Source: Candidatus Woesearchaeota archaeon
GTDB taxonomy: Archaea; Nanobdellota; Nanobdellia; SCGC-AAA011-G17; JAGVXY01
DNA: 37,210 bases
Direction of reading: 5' to 3'
Assembly (NCBI GenBank): GCA_018303545.1
Contig: JAGVXY010000012.1
Span: 1 to 37,210 of the forward strand
A program made the position numbers and the translations under genes. The notes under the pieces were generated by a model. That model was given only the letters and a program-made list of their open reading frames with translations. It was not told the origin of the DNA and searched no databases. Shown here piece after piece: positions 9,650 to 18,684 of the stretch (positions are counted from its first letter, which is position 1; each line of letters opens with the position of its first letter).

Positions 9650-10810
9650 TTAACCAAACATCAAGTTTCTAGAATCATTGTGCTCTTCGCAATCTTCCAA
9701 GTTGCAGCAGAGCTTATTCAATGCGTATTCAAAATCTGACTCTTCAATAGACTCCGCATTCCTTCTAATAGCGGAATATCCTGCTTCTGTGCAAATAGAT
9801 TTTATTTCAGCACCCGTCAATCCTTTAGTCTTTTCTATATATTTGTCCAAGCTAAATTCGGCAAGCTTCATGCCTGCGATATGTATTTTGAAAATTTCCG
9901 TTCTTGATTTCTTGTCCGGAAGCTCCATTTCCACTACGCGATCCAAACGACCAGGCCTTAAAATCGCAGGATCAATTATATCTATACGATTTGTCGCACC
10001 TATTATTTTTACATTCTCTAAATCTTCGAAGCCGTCAATCTCGGCTAACAGCTGCATGAATGTCCTTTGCACCTCTCTTTCCCCGGAAGTTGAATCATCT
10101 GTTCTTTGACCCGATATAGAATCTAATTCATCAATGAATATAATTGCTGGAGCACGCTCTCTGGCCAGTTTAAATAAATCCTTGACCAATTTGGCACCTT
10201 CGCCGATGTATTTCTGCACTAATTCAGAACCCACTAATTCAATAAATGTGGAGTTTGTAGATGCTGCTGCGGCTTTTGCCACCAAAGTTTTTCCCGTGCC
10301 TGGAAGGCCATACAATAATAATCCCTTATGAGGTTTTACACCTAATTTTTTAAATAGTTCGGGCTTGGTCATTGGCAGTTCAATAACTTCCTTGATTTCT
10401 TGAATTTGCTTTTTTAACCCGCCAATATCTTTCCATGAAATTTTGGGTTTTTCTATTACGACATAATCTTCAACATTGAATAGCTTTTCTTTTTCCACCT
10501 TGGAAATAATTGTGAATGATTTCTGCTCTGTCAAAACCACATCATTGGCTTCTATTTTTCCTTCTAATTCTTTTGCGATATGAACGTATAATGAATGACC
10601 GTTTTTTAATCTAATAATTGCTTTATTATCCAATATTTTATCCACTGTGCAGACCACCAATGGCAGACTTGAAAACTTGTTAAGTTCTGTTTTCAGATTT
10701 AATATAGTGCGCTTGAGTTCTTGATTTTCGTCGTAAAGCGGAAGAACTTCTCTTAGTGCTTCATCTGGACCAGAATCACCTCTTATATTAAAATTTAAAT
10801 CATTCCTCAT
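9650..10810 (-). CDS. Proteasome-activating nucleotidase-like AAA ATPase
   Basis: N-terminal coiled coil and OB region, KISWKDIGGL, Walker A GLPGTGKT, pore loop KYIGEG, Walker B IIFIDELDSI, SRH ATNRIDIIDPAILRPGRLDR. Confidence 0.9.
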   Translation of the reverse strand: MRNDLNFNIRGDSGPDEALREVLPLYDENQELKRTILNLKTELNKFSSLPLVVCTVDKILDNKAIIRLKNGHSLYVHIAKELEGKIEANDVVLTEQKSFTIISKVEKEKLFNVEDYVVIEKPKISWKDIGGLKKQIQEIKEVIELPMTKPELFKKLGVKPHKGLLLYGLPGTGKTLVAKAAAASTNSTFIELVGSELVQKYIGEGAKLVKDLFKLARERAPAIIFIDELDSISGQRTDDSTSGEREVQRTFMQLLAEIDGFEDLENVKIIGATNRIDIIDPAILRPGRLDRVVEMELPDKKSRTEIFKIHIAGMKLAEFSLDKYIEKTKGLTGAEIKSICTEAGYSAIRRNAESIEESDFEYALNKLCCNLEDCEEHNDSRNLMFG

Positions 10811-10908
10811 TACTTTTGATTAAATGAGGCGCTATTATAAGCATATCGATAGTATAAAAGTTATATTTTTTTATTTGAATTATTGTGCTAACTGAAAGTA
10901 GTTACTCG

Positions 10909-10925
10909 AAAATCTTGCGGATTTT
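10909..10925. repeat. Isolated hairpin AAAATC-TTGCG-GATTTT in the divergent PAN/OB-fold intergenic region
   Basis: Its reverse complement AAAATCCGCAAGATTTT differs by one base from AAAATCCGCAGGATTTT at 570-586. Confidence 0.5.
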
Positions 10926-10967
10926 TTAGGATAAACAATATAAACATTATTTGTTAGTGGTTGTTAT

Positions 10968-11315
10968 ATGGATGAAACTTTGATTTTGAAGGTATCTTTG
11001 GTCTCTGCTTTGTTTGGGGTGCTAATATTGCTATTTTTATGTGATAGTTACGTCTCTGATTCTACGGCATTTGAAAATATGAACGAAAATATAGGCAAGA
11101 ATGTGCGCGTTACAGGATTAGTAAGTTCAATAAGAGAATATCCTACCGTTAAAATAATTAAAATAAAAAATGGGGATAGGGGCATAGATATTATTGCATT
11201 TACTTCTGAAAATATTTCCATTAAAGAGAACGATATAATTGATGCAGAAGGAGAGGTCGTTGAATACAACAATCAAACTGAAATATATGCGGATTTACTT
11301 AGGATATATCACTGA
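10968..11315 (+). CDS. Membrane-anchored OB-fold (tRNA_anti-like) protein
   Basis: N-terminal TM helix followed by an OB-fold-like pattern (NVRVTGLVSSIREYPTVKIIKIKNGDRGIDIIAF..DIIDAEGEVVEYNNQTEIYADLLRI). Confidence 0.65.
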   Translation: MDETLILKVSLVSALFGVLILLFLCDSYVSDSTAFENMNENIGKNVRVTGLVSSIREYPTVKIIKIKNGDRGIDIIAFTSENISIKENDIIDAEGEVVEYNNQTEIYADLLRIYH

Positions 11316-11722
11316 GATTCGCGTTTTAGGTAATCCCCTCTGTTGAAAAGATTTCTTATACCTGTTTTTGTTATTTTTCCTATACCTAAGTTCTCATCTC
11401 GCCCATTTTGAATCAATTTATAATCAATGCCTTTACCTAGAATCTTAATTTTCTTATCTAAAAAAATATCTCTGCCGCATAAAAATAACCATTCACGCTT
11501 CTCATCTACAATTGCTTTATCTTTTGAATCTTTTGCGATTAATTCTAATAAAGCTAAAGACGGATTAAATTGATTATTTTTTTCTTCTCCTAGATACAAA
11601 CCGAATGAAGAGGGGGAATTATTTAATTTTACTAATTTATTATTCTTTAAGAAATATTTACTTCCTATTTTAACATAATCGATTTCTTTATTCGTGAATT
11701 TTTTTATGAATCTTTCAATCAT
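11309..11722 (-). CDS. PUA/pre-PUA (NIP7-like) RNA-binding protein
   Basis: NPSLALLELIAKDSKDKAIVDEKREWLFLCGRDIFLDKKIKILG..NLGIGKITKTGIRNLFNRGDYLKRE. Start taken at MIERFIKKF, which overlaps the upstream methyltransferase stop (ATGA). Confidence 0.7.
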   Translation of the reverse strand: MIERFIKKFTNKEIDYVKIGSKYFLKNNKLVKLNNSPSSFGLYLGEEKNNQFNPSLALLELIAKDSKDKAIVDEKREWLFLCGRDIFLDKKIKILGKGIDYKLIQNGRDENLGIGKITKTGIRNLFNRGDYLKRESQ

Positions 11723-12558
11723 TTTCTTATTTTTGCGATGAAAAATCCTTGGGTCCCATTGGGCCAGATTCTTCTGCATTTTTTTATCTCCTCATTAAGT
11801 TTTTTTCCGTTAAATTCTATGATGCCTGGAGCACCTATTGTGTTTACTTCTTCTAATTTGATTTTGAAATTAGTTAATGCCCAATCAATTACCAATTCAT
11901 CCTCTTCAGGCTCTAAAGAGCAAGTAGAATAGACTAAAGTGCCGTTTTCATTTAAGTGATTTATTGCTGTTTTTAACAACTCTTTTTGGAGCTCTGAGTT
12001 TTTTTCTGCATCTTTTATTGTTCGTTTTTTGAACCAATCTTCTTGGCTTAAGAAATTGCCAGAGCAAGGCGCATCTAATAGAATAAAATCAAATTTTTTA
12101 TTTACTTTATTTGCGTCTAAAAGATAGGTTGAAACATTTTTCAAACCCAATCTTTCCAAATTATTATCTAAAGAGATTAATCGTTCTTTTTTTTGTTCTG
12201 TTGCGATTACTGCTTCTGCATAAGTTGCTAATTGCGATGTTTTTGAACCCGGAGCGGCGCACATATCCCACACTAACCCGTTTGGATTTAATATTTCCAC
12301 AGGGATTTGAGATGCGGCTTCCTGCAATTGCAATAATCCTAATAAGTATTCTGGCGAGGCACCTAATGAGAAATCTGATTCATACCAATAACCCTGTCTT
12401 AAGAATGGTATTTTTTCTACTATCACTCCTTTTTTCTTTAGCCTCGAAATCAATAATTCGGGCTGAATTTTTGCAGTGTTAATACGAAATGATTTTCTTG
12501 GAGCTATTTTTTTATACTCATATCCTAATTTCTGATATCTTTCTATGAATGGATTCAT
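11719..12558 (-). CDS. NOL1/NOP2/Sun-family RNA m5C methyltransferase
   Basis: VWDMCAAPGSKTSQLA, LLDAPCSGNF, VYSTCSLEPEEDE catalytic motifs. Confidence 0.95.
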   Translation of the reverse strand: MNPFIERYQKLGYEYKKIAPRKSFRINTAKIQPELLISRLKKKGVIVEKIPFLRQGYWYESDFSLGASPEYLLGLLQLQEAASQIPVEILNPNGLVWDMCAAPGSKTSQLATYAEAVIATEQKKERLISLDNNLERLGLKNVSTYLLDANKVNKKFDFILLDAPCSGNFLSQEDWFKKRTIKDAEKNSELQKELLKTAINHLNENGTLVYSTCSLEPEEDELVIDWALTNFKIKLEEVNTIGAPGIIEFNGKKLNEEIKKCRRIWPNGTQGFFIAKIRK

Positions 12559-13628
12559 TTTAGATCCAAAGTGACTATACCTTTTTTTGCATTCACTTTA
12601 ATGTTTTTTGTGGCTAATTTCTGCTCGATTTCAATCCAAGATATTTTTTTATCCCGGGCTTTTTTTATTACGTCTAAAATTTCTTTGATATACTGATAGT
12701 TCTGGTAAATTAAATCACCTTTAATTCTGTCTTTTTCCGAAGTTTCTTTTATTTCTTCTAAATGGATTAATTGCTGGGCTTCTATATTTTTCCATGTATT
12801 TAGTTTTTCTTCGAATTTAATATCTATGTCTGATTTTTCTTCTTCGGCCAAGTCTTTTCTTGAGTAATTATCTATGATCTCATTGAAACTTTGAAAATTT
12901 GTACAATTTTCATCGAACTTGAAAGGCAATGCTTCTCCATTGCATAGATTTGGCTCTATTTTTAATGATTTTAACTTTTCTATTAGCTTGAATAGTTTAT
13001 CTATATCTGGATTTTTCTCATTTTTATCTATTTTTAAATATTCGCAAATTTTTTCAGCATAGAATCGGCCTAATGAGAAATCTTTGGCTAATACCTTTAC
13101 AGTTTCCTTACTGCCGATTAGATTCTTTAAATCTTTTTTTTCTAATTCAAAAAAGTTTAGACTCGCAGAAGGAGGCAATTGATATTTTTGCTTTGGCATA
13201 ACATCGCGGTCTTTCCATTTTTGTTGCTTTAATGGTGAGATTATTATAAGATTTTCATCACAAAGGATTATATTTCCTTTACTGAATAATTCTAGGATAA
13301 GATTAAATCTTGCTTCCTTTGCTTCGATTTCTATGATAACAATTCTTTCTGAGTTTACTTGTGAGATCTTTCTAATGAATGCGTTTTTTATTCTTCTTCT
13401 TAAGAATTTGCAGAATCCATACTCTCTATCTGCTTCTTTTTTATAAGTTGATAAATATATGATGTTTGGAGTGATTCTTAATAGAAATCTGCCTTTGCTG
13501 GATTTGAATATAGATAGGAAGAGCTCATCTTCTGAGACCTGATGAATATTGTCTATTTTGCCATCTAATAAAACTTGGAGCTCCTTAACGATACAGGCTA
13601 TATCTATAAATGAATAATCTCTTGACAT
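12555..13628 (-). CDS. NFACT (Rqc2/FbpA-like) protein, N-terminal domain and coiled coil only
   Basis: DIACIVKELQVLLDGKIDNIHQVSEDELFLSIF..KGRFLLRITPNIIYLST typical NFACT-N; ends at KKGIVTLDLK, before where NFACT-R would start. Confidence 0.85.
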   Translation of the reverse strand: MSRDYSFIDIACIVKELQVLLDGKIDNIHQVSEDELFLSIFKSSKGRFLLRITPNIIYLSTYKKEADREYGFCKFLRRRIKNAFIRKISQVNSERIVIIEIEAKEARFNLILELFSKGNIILCDENLIIISPLKQQKWKDRDVMPKQKYQLPPSASLNFFELEKKDLKNLIGSKETVKVLAKDFSLGRFYAEKICEYLKIDKNEKNPDIDKLFKLIEKLKSLKIEPNLCNGEALPFKFDENCTNFQSFNEIIDNYSRKDLAEEEKSDIDIKFEEKLNTWKNIEAQQLIHLEEIKETSEKDRIKGDLIYQNYQYIKEILDVIKKARDKKISWIEIEQKLATKNIKVNAKKGIVTLDLK

Positions 13629-13661
13629 AAATTAAAAAATATTAGAAAAAGTATATAAATA

Positions 13662-14168
13662 TTAGGGTTTAATGCTCAAAATTAAGGATTCTTCATTATC
13701 CAAACCCTCTGATGCGCCAATTACCCGAATATTACAAATGGCATTTCTTACGCCTCCACCATTTTCTTCAATAACTATAAAATCATTAAACTTTGCTAAA
13801 GAATTTAAAGTCTTCATTGGTGTTTCTGTATTACCAGAACTTGAGAAATAACATTTTATTTTTGGGTCTTTTGACTCTGCCTTAAGTTTATATTCCAATA
13901 TTTCTGCCTCTGTGTTGTAAATTATTACACCTACAACCCGAGTACTTCTACTTGTCAATTCTTTTTGATTTGTAGTAAGAGTGATTAATGTGTCTGGTTC
14001 AATATTTTGTAAATCTTTTCTTGCCTGATCCAACATATCATCTGTCATAGGGGCGATTTTTTCAAATATGCTTCTAACAAAAAATAATCCCATGCTTAGA
14101 ACAACTACACCTATTACTATAACGATAATTACATTCATTGACAATTCAATTGCTGCTCGTTTATTCAT
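13662..14168 (-). CDS. Type IV pilin-like single-TM protein
   Basis: MNKRAAIELSMNVIIVIVIGVVVLSMGLFFVRSIF N-terminus, paralogous to the next gene. Confidence 0.6.
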   Translation of the reverse strand: MNKRAAIELSMNVIIVIVIGVVVLSMGLFFVRSIFEKIAPMTDDMLDQARKDLQNIEPDTLITLTTNQKELTSRSTRVVGVIIYNTEAEILEYKLKAESKDPKIKCYFSSSGNTETPMKTLNSLAKFNDFIVIEENGGGVRNAICNIRVIGASEGLDNEESLILSIKP

Positions 14169-14183
14169 CTTGTTTTCCTACCT

Positions 14184-14705
14184 TTATTCTACCCGCACTA
14201 TAACTGATCCAGTGTTCTCTTCCCCACCAGTATCTCCGATAACTTCAATATAACAACTAGTTGTCCTTAAGCTACCGCCGTTTTCCTTTACGAGCAAAAT
14301 GTATTCATTTTTACCCCCAGAAGCTAAGGTTTTTTCATCTGTTTTTGCATTCATTCCACCTTTGACGCTAAAAACACAGTTTAAATCTTTGTCTCCTGGA
14401 GTTGCTTCAAGGTGATATTTTAATGGTGTTTCTAATGTGTTAAAAACGACGACACCAATGCCCTTATCTGCGCTTTGACTTATCTTTATGTTTAAAGGAG
14501 AGATTGTCAATAAAGAGTCTATCTGACCTAAACCCCCTAATGCAGACTGCGCTTCTTCAAAAGCCCCCTGGGAGATTTCACTAACTCCAGAAAATATGCT
14601 TCTAACGAAGACCAAACCCAAACTTAAAAGAACAACACCTATAACTATGACTATGATAGTATTCATTGACATTTCAATTGCAGCTTTTCTATTCAATATA
14701 ATCAC
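14184..14705 (-). CDS. Type IV pilin-like single-TM protein (tandem paralog)
   Basis: NRKAAIEMSMNTIIVIVIGVVLLSLGLVFVRSIFSG N-terminus nearly identical to the downstream gene; shared C-terminal layout with an EENGG/KENGG motif. Confidence 0.6.
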   Translation of the reverse strand: MIILNRKAAIEMSMNTIIVIVIGVVLLSLGLVFVRSIFSGVSEISQGAFEEAQSALGGLGQIDSLLTISPLNIKISQSADKGIGVVVFNTLETPLKYHLEATPGDKDLNCVFSVKGGMNAKTDEKTLASGGKNEYILLVKENGGSLRTTSCYIEVIGDTGGEENTGSVIVRVE

Positions 14706-14735
14706 CTCTTGAAAATATAGAAAATTCGGTTATAT

Positions 14736-15887
14736 TTAAATGTTATTGTAATTTTTGCTCAAGATTTCTTCATGCGAGGGGCGCATCAACTGTATTCCAT
14801 GCTTTTTGAAAAGCTCTTCAAGGCTATTATGGCCATAATGTTTTATATAACTTTCTTTCATTTCAGTATGATTTAGAAATATTTGTTTTAATGTGAATTT
14901 ATATGAACGCTCTGCAATTTCACCCATCTTTTCGGATTTTTGTGGATTCTCAAAAAGACCCCAATCATTTTTAGACGGCTCAAAAAGGAGAATATCTATA
15001 TGGGGGTATTTAATTTTATAATTTATTAATGAATGATGCAATCGAGAATGATTTGCAGCCCTTAATGATTGTTGCAAAATCTTACCTTCGCTAAGAATTT
15101 TTCCGGGTGAGGTTTTTATTGGCCTGAGGGGATTTATGCAGATTATAAATTCGGCACCATTATTTATAACATTTTGTATATAGGTGGTGTTATTCAGTGC
15201 CCCATCAGTGAAGCATTTAAGGCAATTATCACTGAAATATTTTCCAGGAATAATTGTTGGTTCAAAATAACCGGGCAGAGAGCAAGATGCTTTTACTGCT
15301 AGAGAAATTGGGACATTGTTATAATTCTTGTTTCCAAAAACTATAGGCTCTGTTAATTCTCCGTTATCTGTATCTGTTGCACAGATGTACAATTCTTTTT
15401 CCAATTTACTGAAATCATCAGTTCTAGAATCTTTTGAGAATAAATCTTTTAAATAAAGCTCCAGTCCTCTGCCGGAATGAATGCCCTCTGAAAGTATCTT
15501 TTCACCCATATCAAAAATAAGATTATAAGCAAATTCAAAACTTATGGGGTTTTTCATATCTAATGTCCAATCAATAAACTTCTTTGCCGGAAACAATGAT
15601 ATTTTTGCCAGCTTCAACAAAAGGTCCAGGTTAAACTTTTGAAGTTTCATGCCGTTGAACATTTTTACGTTCTTTGTATCATTGAATAATGAGGCATATA
15701 TTTCATCTATGGGGAGTTGATTTGCAAGCAATGATGCAACAAATGCGCCGGCGCTTAAACCCTGATAAATATCAAACTTATTTATAGAAAAATTCTGCAT
15801 TTGCTGATTTAGAGCTTTCAAGGTGCCGATTTCATATGCCGCACCAAGAAAACCTCCGCCGCATAGGATTATTGCTTTTTTGCCCAT
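14736..15887 (-). CDS. Patatin-like phospholipase
   Basis: GGGFLGAAYEIGTLKAL oxyanion loop, GLSAGAF nucleophile elbow, TDGALNN Asp motif. Confidence 0.88.
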   Translation of the reverse strand: MGKKAIILCGGGFLGAAYEIGTLKALNQQMQNFSINKFDIYQGLSAGAFVASLLANQLPIDEIYASLFNDTKNVKMFNGMKLQKFNLDLLLKLAKISLFPAKKFIDWTLDMKNPISFEFAYNLIFDMGEKILSEGIHSGRGLELYLKDLFSKDSRTDDFSKLEKELYICATDTDNGELTEPIVFGNKNYNNVPISLAVKASCSLPGYFEPTIIPGKYFSDNCLKCFTDGALNNTTYIQNVINNGAEFIICINPLRPIKTSPGKILSEGKILQQSLRAANHSRLHHSLINYKIKYPHIDILLFEPSKNDWGLFENPQKSEKMGEIAERSYKFTLKQIFLNHTEMKESYIKHYGHNSLEELFKKHGIQLMRPSHEEILSKNYNNI

Positions 15888-15981
15888 ATCCTTTAAAATA
15901 TAGATTAGAATATTTATAACCTTTGTCTGGATTAAGACATAAAAACTTTAGATTTTTTTATATGTCCTTCTTGAGTTTACA

Positions 15982-16512
15982 CTAGAAACCTTTAGAGATT
16001 AATCTTACTGCTTGAGCAGCGATAGCCAGGATTAAGAATGCCCCTAAAACACGAGGGTCAAATAAAATCTTTCCAATAGTACTACCAAAAGTCTGATTTC
16101 CTGAATCATCAGGGCTTGTTAAATTACGGATGTCTTCCCCGAAAACTTGTGTAATTGCTATTCCCCCAATGATGAAAAGCATTATCATTATTAGCCAAAC
16201 ATTTGTTGATTCTTGTGCGAATTCTGAAATAATGTCCGGCTTGACTCCGAGCATAAGAAAGAAAAGCATGGCTATGACAACAAACATAAGCAATAAAATA
16301 AACCAAGGTGTGGCAACTTCTACTAGTTTGCTTGCACCAGGCATAATTATGAAAAGCAAAGCTATGGTTACTGCAGCTATACCATCTAACCCCTTATTAC
16401 CACCAAGGATTTTTGTTTTCTGCATTACTCCATACATTAAACCAAATATGAATACGAAGGTAATTATTGGGGAAAAGAATTTCAATAGCCCTACGTCAAG
16501 TACTGTTGCCAT
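15982..16512 (-). CDS. Multi-TM membrane protein, family C of a tandem paralog set
   Basis: Several hydrophobic segments; shares the LKFFSPIITFVFIFGLMYGVMQKTKILGG layout with its neighbours. Confidence 0.65.
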   Translation of the reverse strand: MATVLDVGLLKFFSPIITFVFIFGLMYGVMQKTKILGGNKGLDGIAAVTIALLFIIMPGASKLVEVATPWFILLLMFVVIAMLFFLMLGVKPDIISEFAQESTNVWLIMIMLFIIGGIAITQVFGEDIRNLTSPDDSGNQTFGSTIGKILFDPRVLGAFLILAIAAQAVRLISKGF

Positions 16513-16988
16513 TATTTCCCTCCTTTACGAACTATTGACCAGATTACAACAAATGGGGCGCCAATTATTAAAAGCCAAACAAGATTACGAGCGTCTAAAC
16601 TTAACCAATAAGGCAATTTGAATCCTGCGCCTGCAACTAATGCCCATATTAAACCTATTGTGGCAACTACAATTGCAACTGAAAACAAAGTATCATGAGT
16701 GGTTTTTCCTGTGAATAATCCTAAAATAAGCAAAAATGCCAATATCGCTAATAGAACCATTGAAACATTTGGCAGGAAACGCTGAATCATGTTGTAAAAA
16801 AATGTTGTTCTGATAACTAAGAATGCAATGACTAAAGCGATTATTGGGTTGACTTTATTGCTTGCGTCACCGAAAATATTTATTTTATCTAAAATACCGT
16901 AGATTATTGCAAAGACTAATAAGAAGGGCAGTAATATTTTGAAGAATCCTAATTTATCCAATTGCCCCATTATTTGATCTAAGGTCAC
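16512..16988 (-). CDS. Multi-TM membrane protein, family B of a tandem paralog set
   Basis: LDKLGFFKILLPFLLVFAIIYGILDKINIFG matches the N-terminal motif of the adjacent gene. Confidence 0.65.
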   Translation of the reverse strand: MTLDQIMGQLDKLGFFKILLPFLLVFAIIYGILDKINIFGDASNKVNPIIALVIAFLVIRTTFFYNMIQRFLPNVSMVLLAILAFLLILGLFTGKTTHDTLFSVAIVVATIGLIWALVAGAGFKLPYWLSLDARNLVWLLIIGAPFVVIWSIVRKGGK

Positions 16989-17548
16989 TTTCCATCACCT
17001 GTTTTATTGCTGCCACCGACAATATAAGTTACTGCAAATGCTACCACTAATAATATGAATACTCCTAAAACCGCATCTTTTGAAAGCCAATGCGCCATAA
17101 AACTATAAACTGGGTCCCACCATCCTAGAGAGAAGATGAATACTCCTATTAATCCTATGAAAATTAAAACACCAAAGAAGATGACCCAGCCTTGGCCTAA
17201 GTATTCCTTATCAAATATATTTTTTCCTTGGCCTAACAGCATTCCAACAAGCATCATAAATGAAACAATGATTATTAATCCTAAAGCCACTTGAGGCATT
17301 GAGGTTTTTATTGTTTGTACAATCTTTGTTGCGCTTACGACAAATAATGCAATTGCAAAAGCAATCATTGAATTCAAATCTTTTCTTGGAACGTCATTGT
17401 CTTTTAATTTTACAGTTCCAAAAAGTCTTGTTTTTTCAAGAACCCCAAAAACAATTGTGAATACGAGAAGAAAAGGAAGGACTACATCGAAGAAGCCTAA
17501 TTTATTTAGGAACTCAATAGCAACTCCTAATGTAGTCGTATCTGCCAT
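16985..17548 (-). CDS. Multi-TM membrane protein, family A of a tandem paralog set
   Basis: LNKLGFFDVVLPFLLVFTIVFGVLEKTRLFG matches the next gene; 4-nt overlap with it. Confidence 0.65.
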   Translation of the reverse strand: MADTTTLGVAIEFLNKLGFFDVVLPFLLVFTIVFGVLEKTRLFGTVKLKDNDVPRKDLNSMIAFAIALFVVSATKIVQTIKTSMPQVALGLIIIVSFMMLVGMLLGQGKNIFDKEYLGQGWVIFFGVLIFIGLIGVFIFSLGWWDPVYSFMAHWLSKDAVLGVFILLVVAFAVTYIVGGSNKTGDGK

Positions 17549-17817
17549 TATTCTGTTTCCTCTTTCTCATATGAAGGCATTGCGGCTTTTGAAATTATCA
17601 TTACGTCACCTATAGCTTTCACAAAGTTATGGGGCACGATTACGCCTTTAGCTCCGCCTAAAACATTCAAGAGATATGATTGTTTTGTGGCCTTTATGCG
17701 CCATGCATGGACTTTGTTACCTGCTAGGACGCTCTCTTCAATTTCTCCAAAGTAATCACCTGCATCGGTGAACACTTTCATATTCAACATTTCAGAAACA
17801 AATTTTGTGTTTAACAT
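17548..17817 (-). CDS. PRC-barrel domain protein
   Basis: MKVFTDAGDYFGEIEESVLAGNKVHAWRIK...GVIVPHNFVKAIGDVMIISK pattern; SD-like GGGAGGCGAT upstream. Confidence 0.8.
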   Translation of the reverse strand: MLNTKFVSEMLNMKVFTDAGDYFGEIEESVLAGNKVHAWRIKATKQSYLLNVLGGAKGVIVPHNFVKAIGDVMIISKAAMPSYEKEETE

Positions 17818-18021
17818 ACTTATATCGCCTCCCTTTTATACTTCCACCTCTATGCTAAAATTAATTGATTACAATATAAAAGCTTTTCGGATTAAAAATT
17901 AGTTTAATAAATTTTGATTGAATTTAAATAGTTTCTGTAATATATATGATTGAGATTGATATATATATCCTTGAAGGTTAAAGTTTATTTATAATCATTT
18001 ATAAAATTGGAGGTGATTATT

Positions 18022-18591
18022 TTGAAAAAGATAATGTTAATTGGAGTTTTAGTTATTTTGCTTGCAGTGGTTTTTTCTGGCTGCAGCAGTATAAATAGTA
18101 TCATTGGTCAACGGCCTGGTGGTCAAAGCTGCGCACCAGGATGCAGATGTGTTTGTGAGGGAGATATTTCAGATGCAGGAGAATTGGATACTGACAGTGC
18201 TTGTGAAATTACCAGCATAAAGATAAATGATTTGACTAATGTGATTTTGTCTACTGGGGATGCGATGCAAATAAAAGTTACCACCAATAATCAGATTGCC
18301 TGCAATAATAAGGTTGCACTGATTTATTTTGACCTTTCTAATCAAGGCAATTATTGGAATAATGGACCTTACGCAAATGGCATATGGGTAAACTTAGAGC
18401 AAAGTGGAAAGATTTTGAATGGAGAGGCATTAGGCGCTCGTTCAATTACTGCCGGAGCAAATGGACTTCATCCTTACCTTGCTGCAAATTATAAGGTTAA
18501 GGTAAGATTTCCCGACCAGAATCCACAAGGGGGCCAAGTGATTTTAAAAATTAATCCGCCTTCAGCAATACCTAGTGGGGGTTTTAACTAA
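18022..18591 (+). CDS. Secreted lipoprotein, Cys-rich N-terminus
   Basis: LKKIMLIGVLVILLAVVFSGCSS lipobox; TTG start 5 nt after GGAGGTGAT (18009-18017), chosen over the 18007 ORF start. Confidence 0.65.
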   Translation: MKKIMLIGVLVILLAVVFSGCSSINSIIGQRPGGQSCAPGCRCVCEGDISDAGELDTDSACEITSIKINDLTNVILSTGDAMQIKVTTNNQIACNNKVALIYFDLSNQGNYWNNGPYANGIWVNLEQSGKILNGEALGARSITAGANGLHPYLAANYKVKVRFPDQNPQGGQVILKINPPSAIPSGGFN

Positions 18592-18684
18592 CCAATTCTT
18601 TTTTTCTTTTTTTTAATAATCTTTATATACCCCCTCATTCTCTCAGCATTATAATATCATTAAACAATATAGGGGGTGTTTAAT

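Noticed and set aside
16130-16621. 163-aa + strand ORF across the membrane-protein operon
   Set aside because: Antisense and spans two real genes; no initiation signal or domain.
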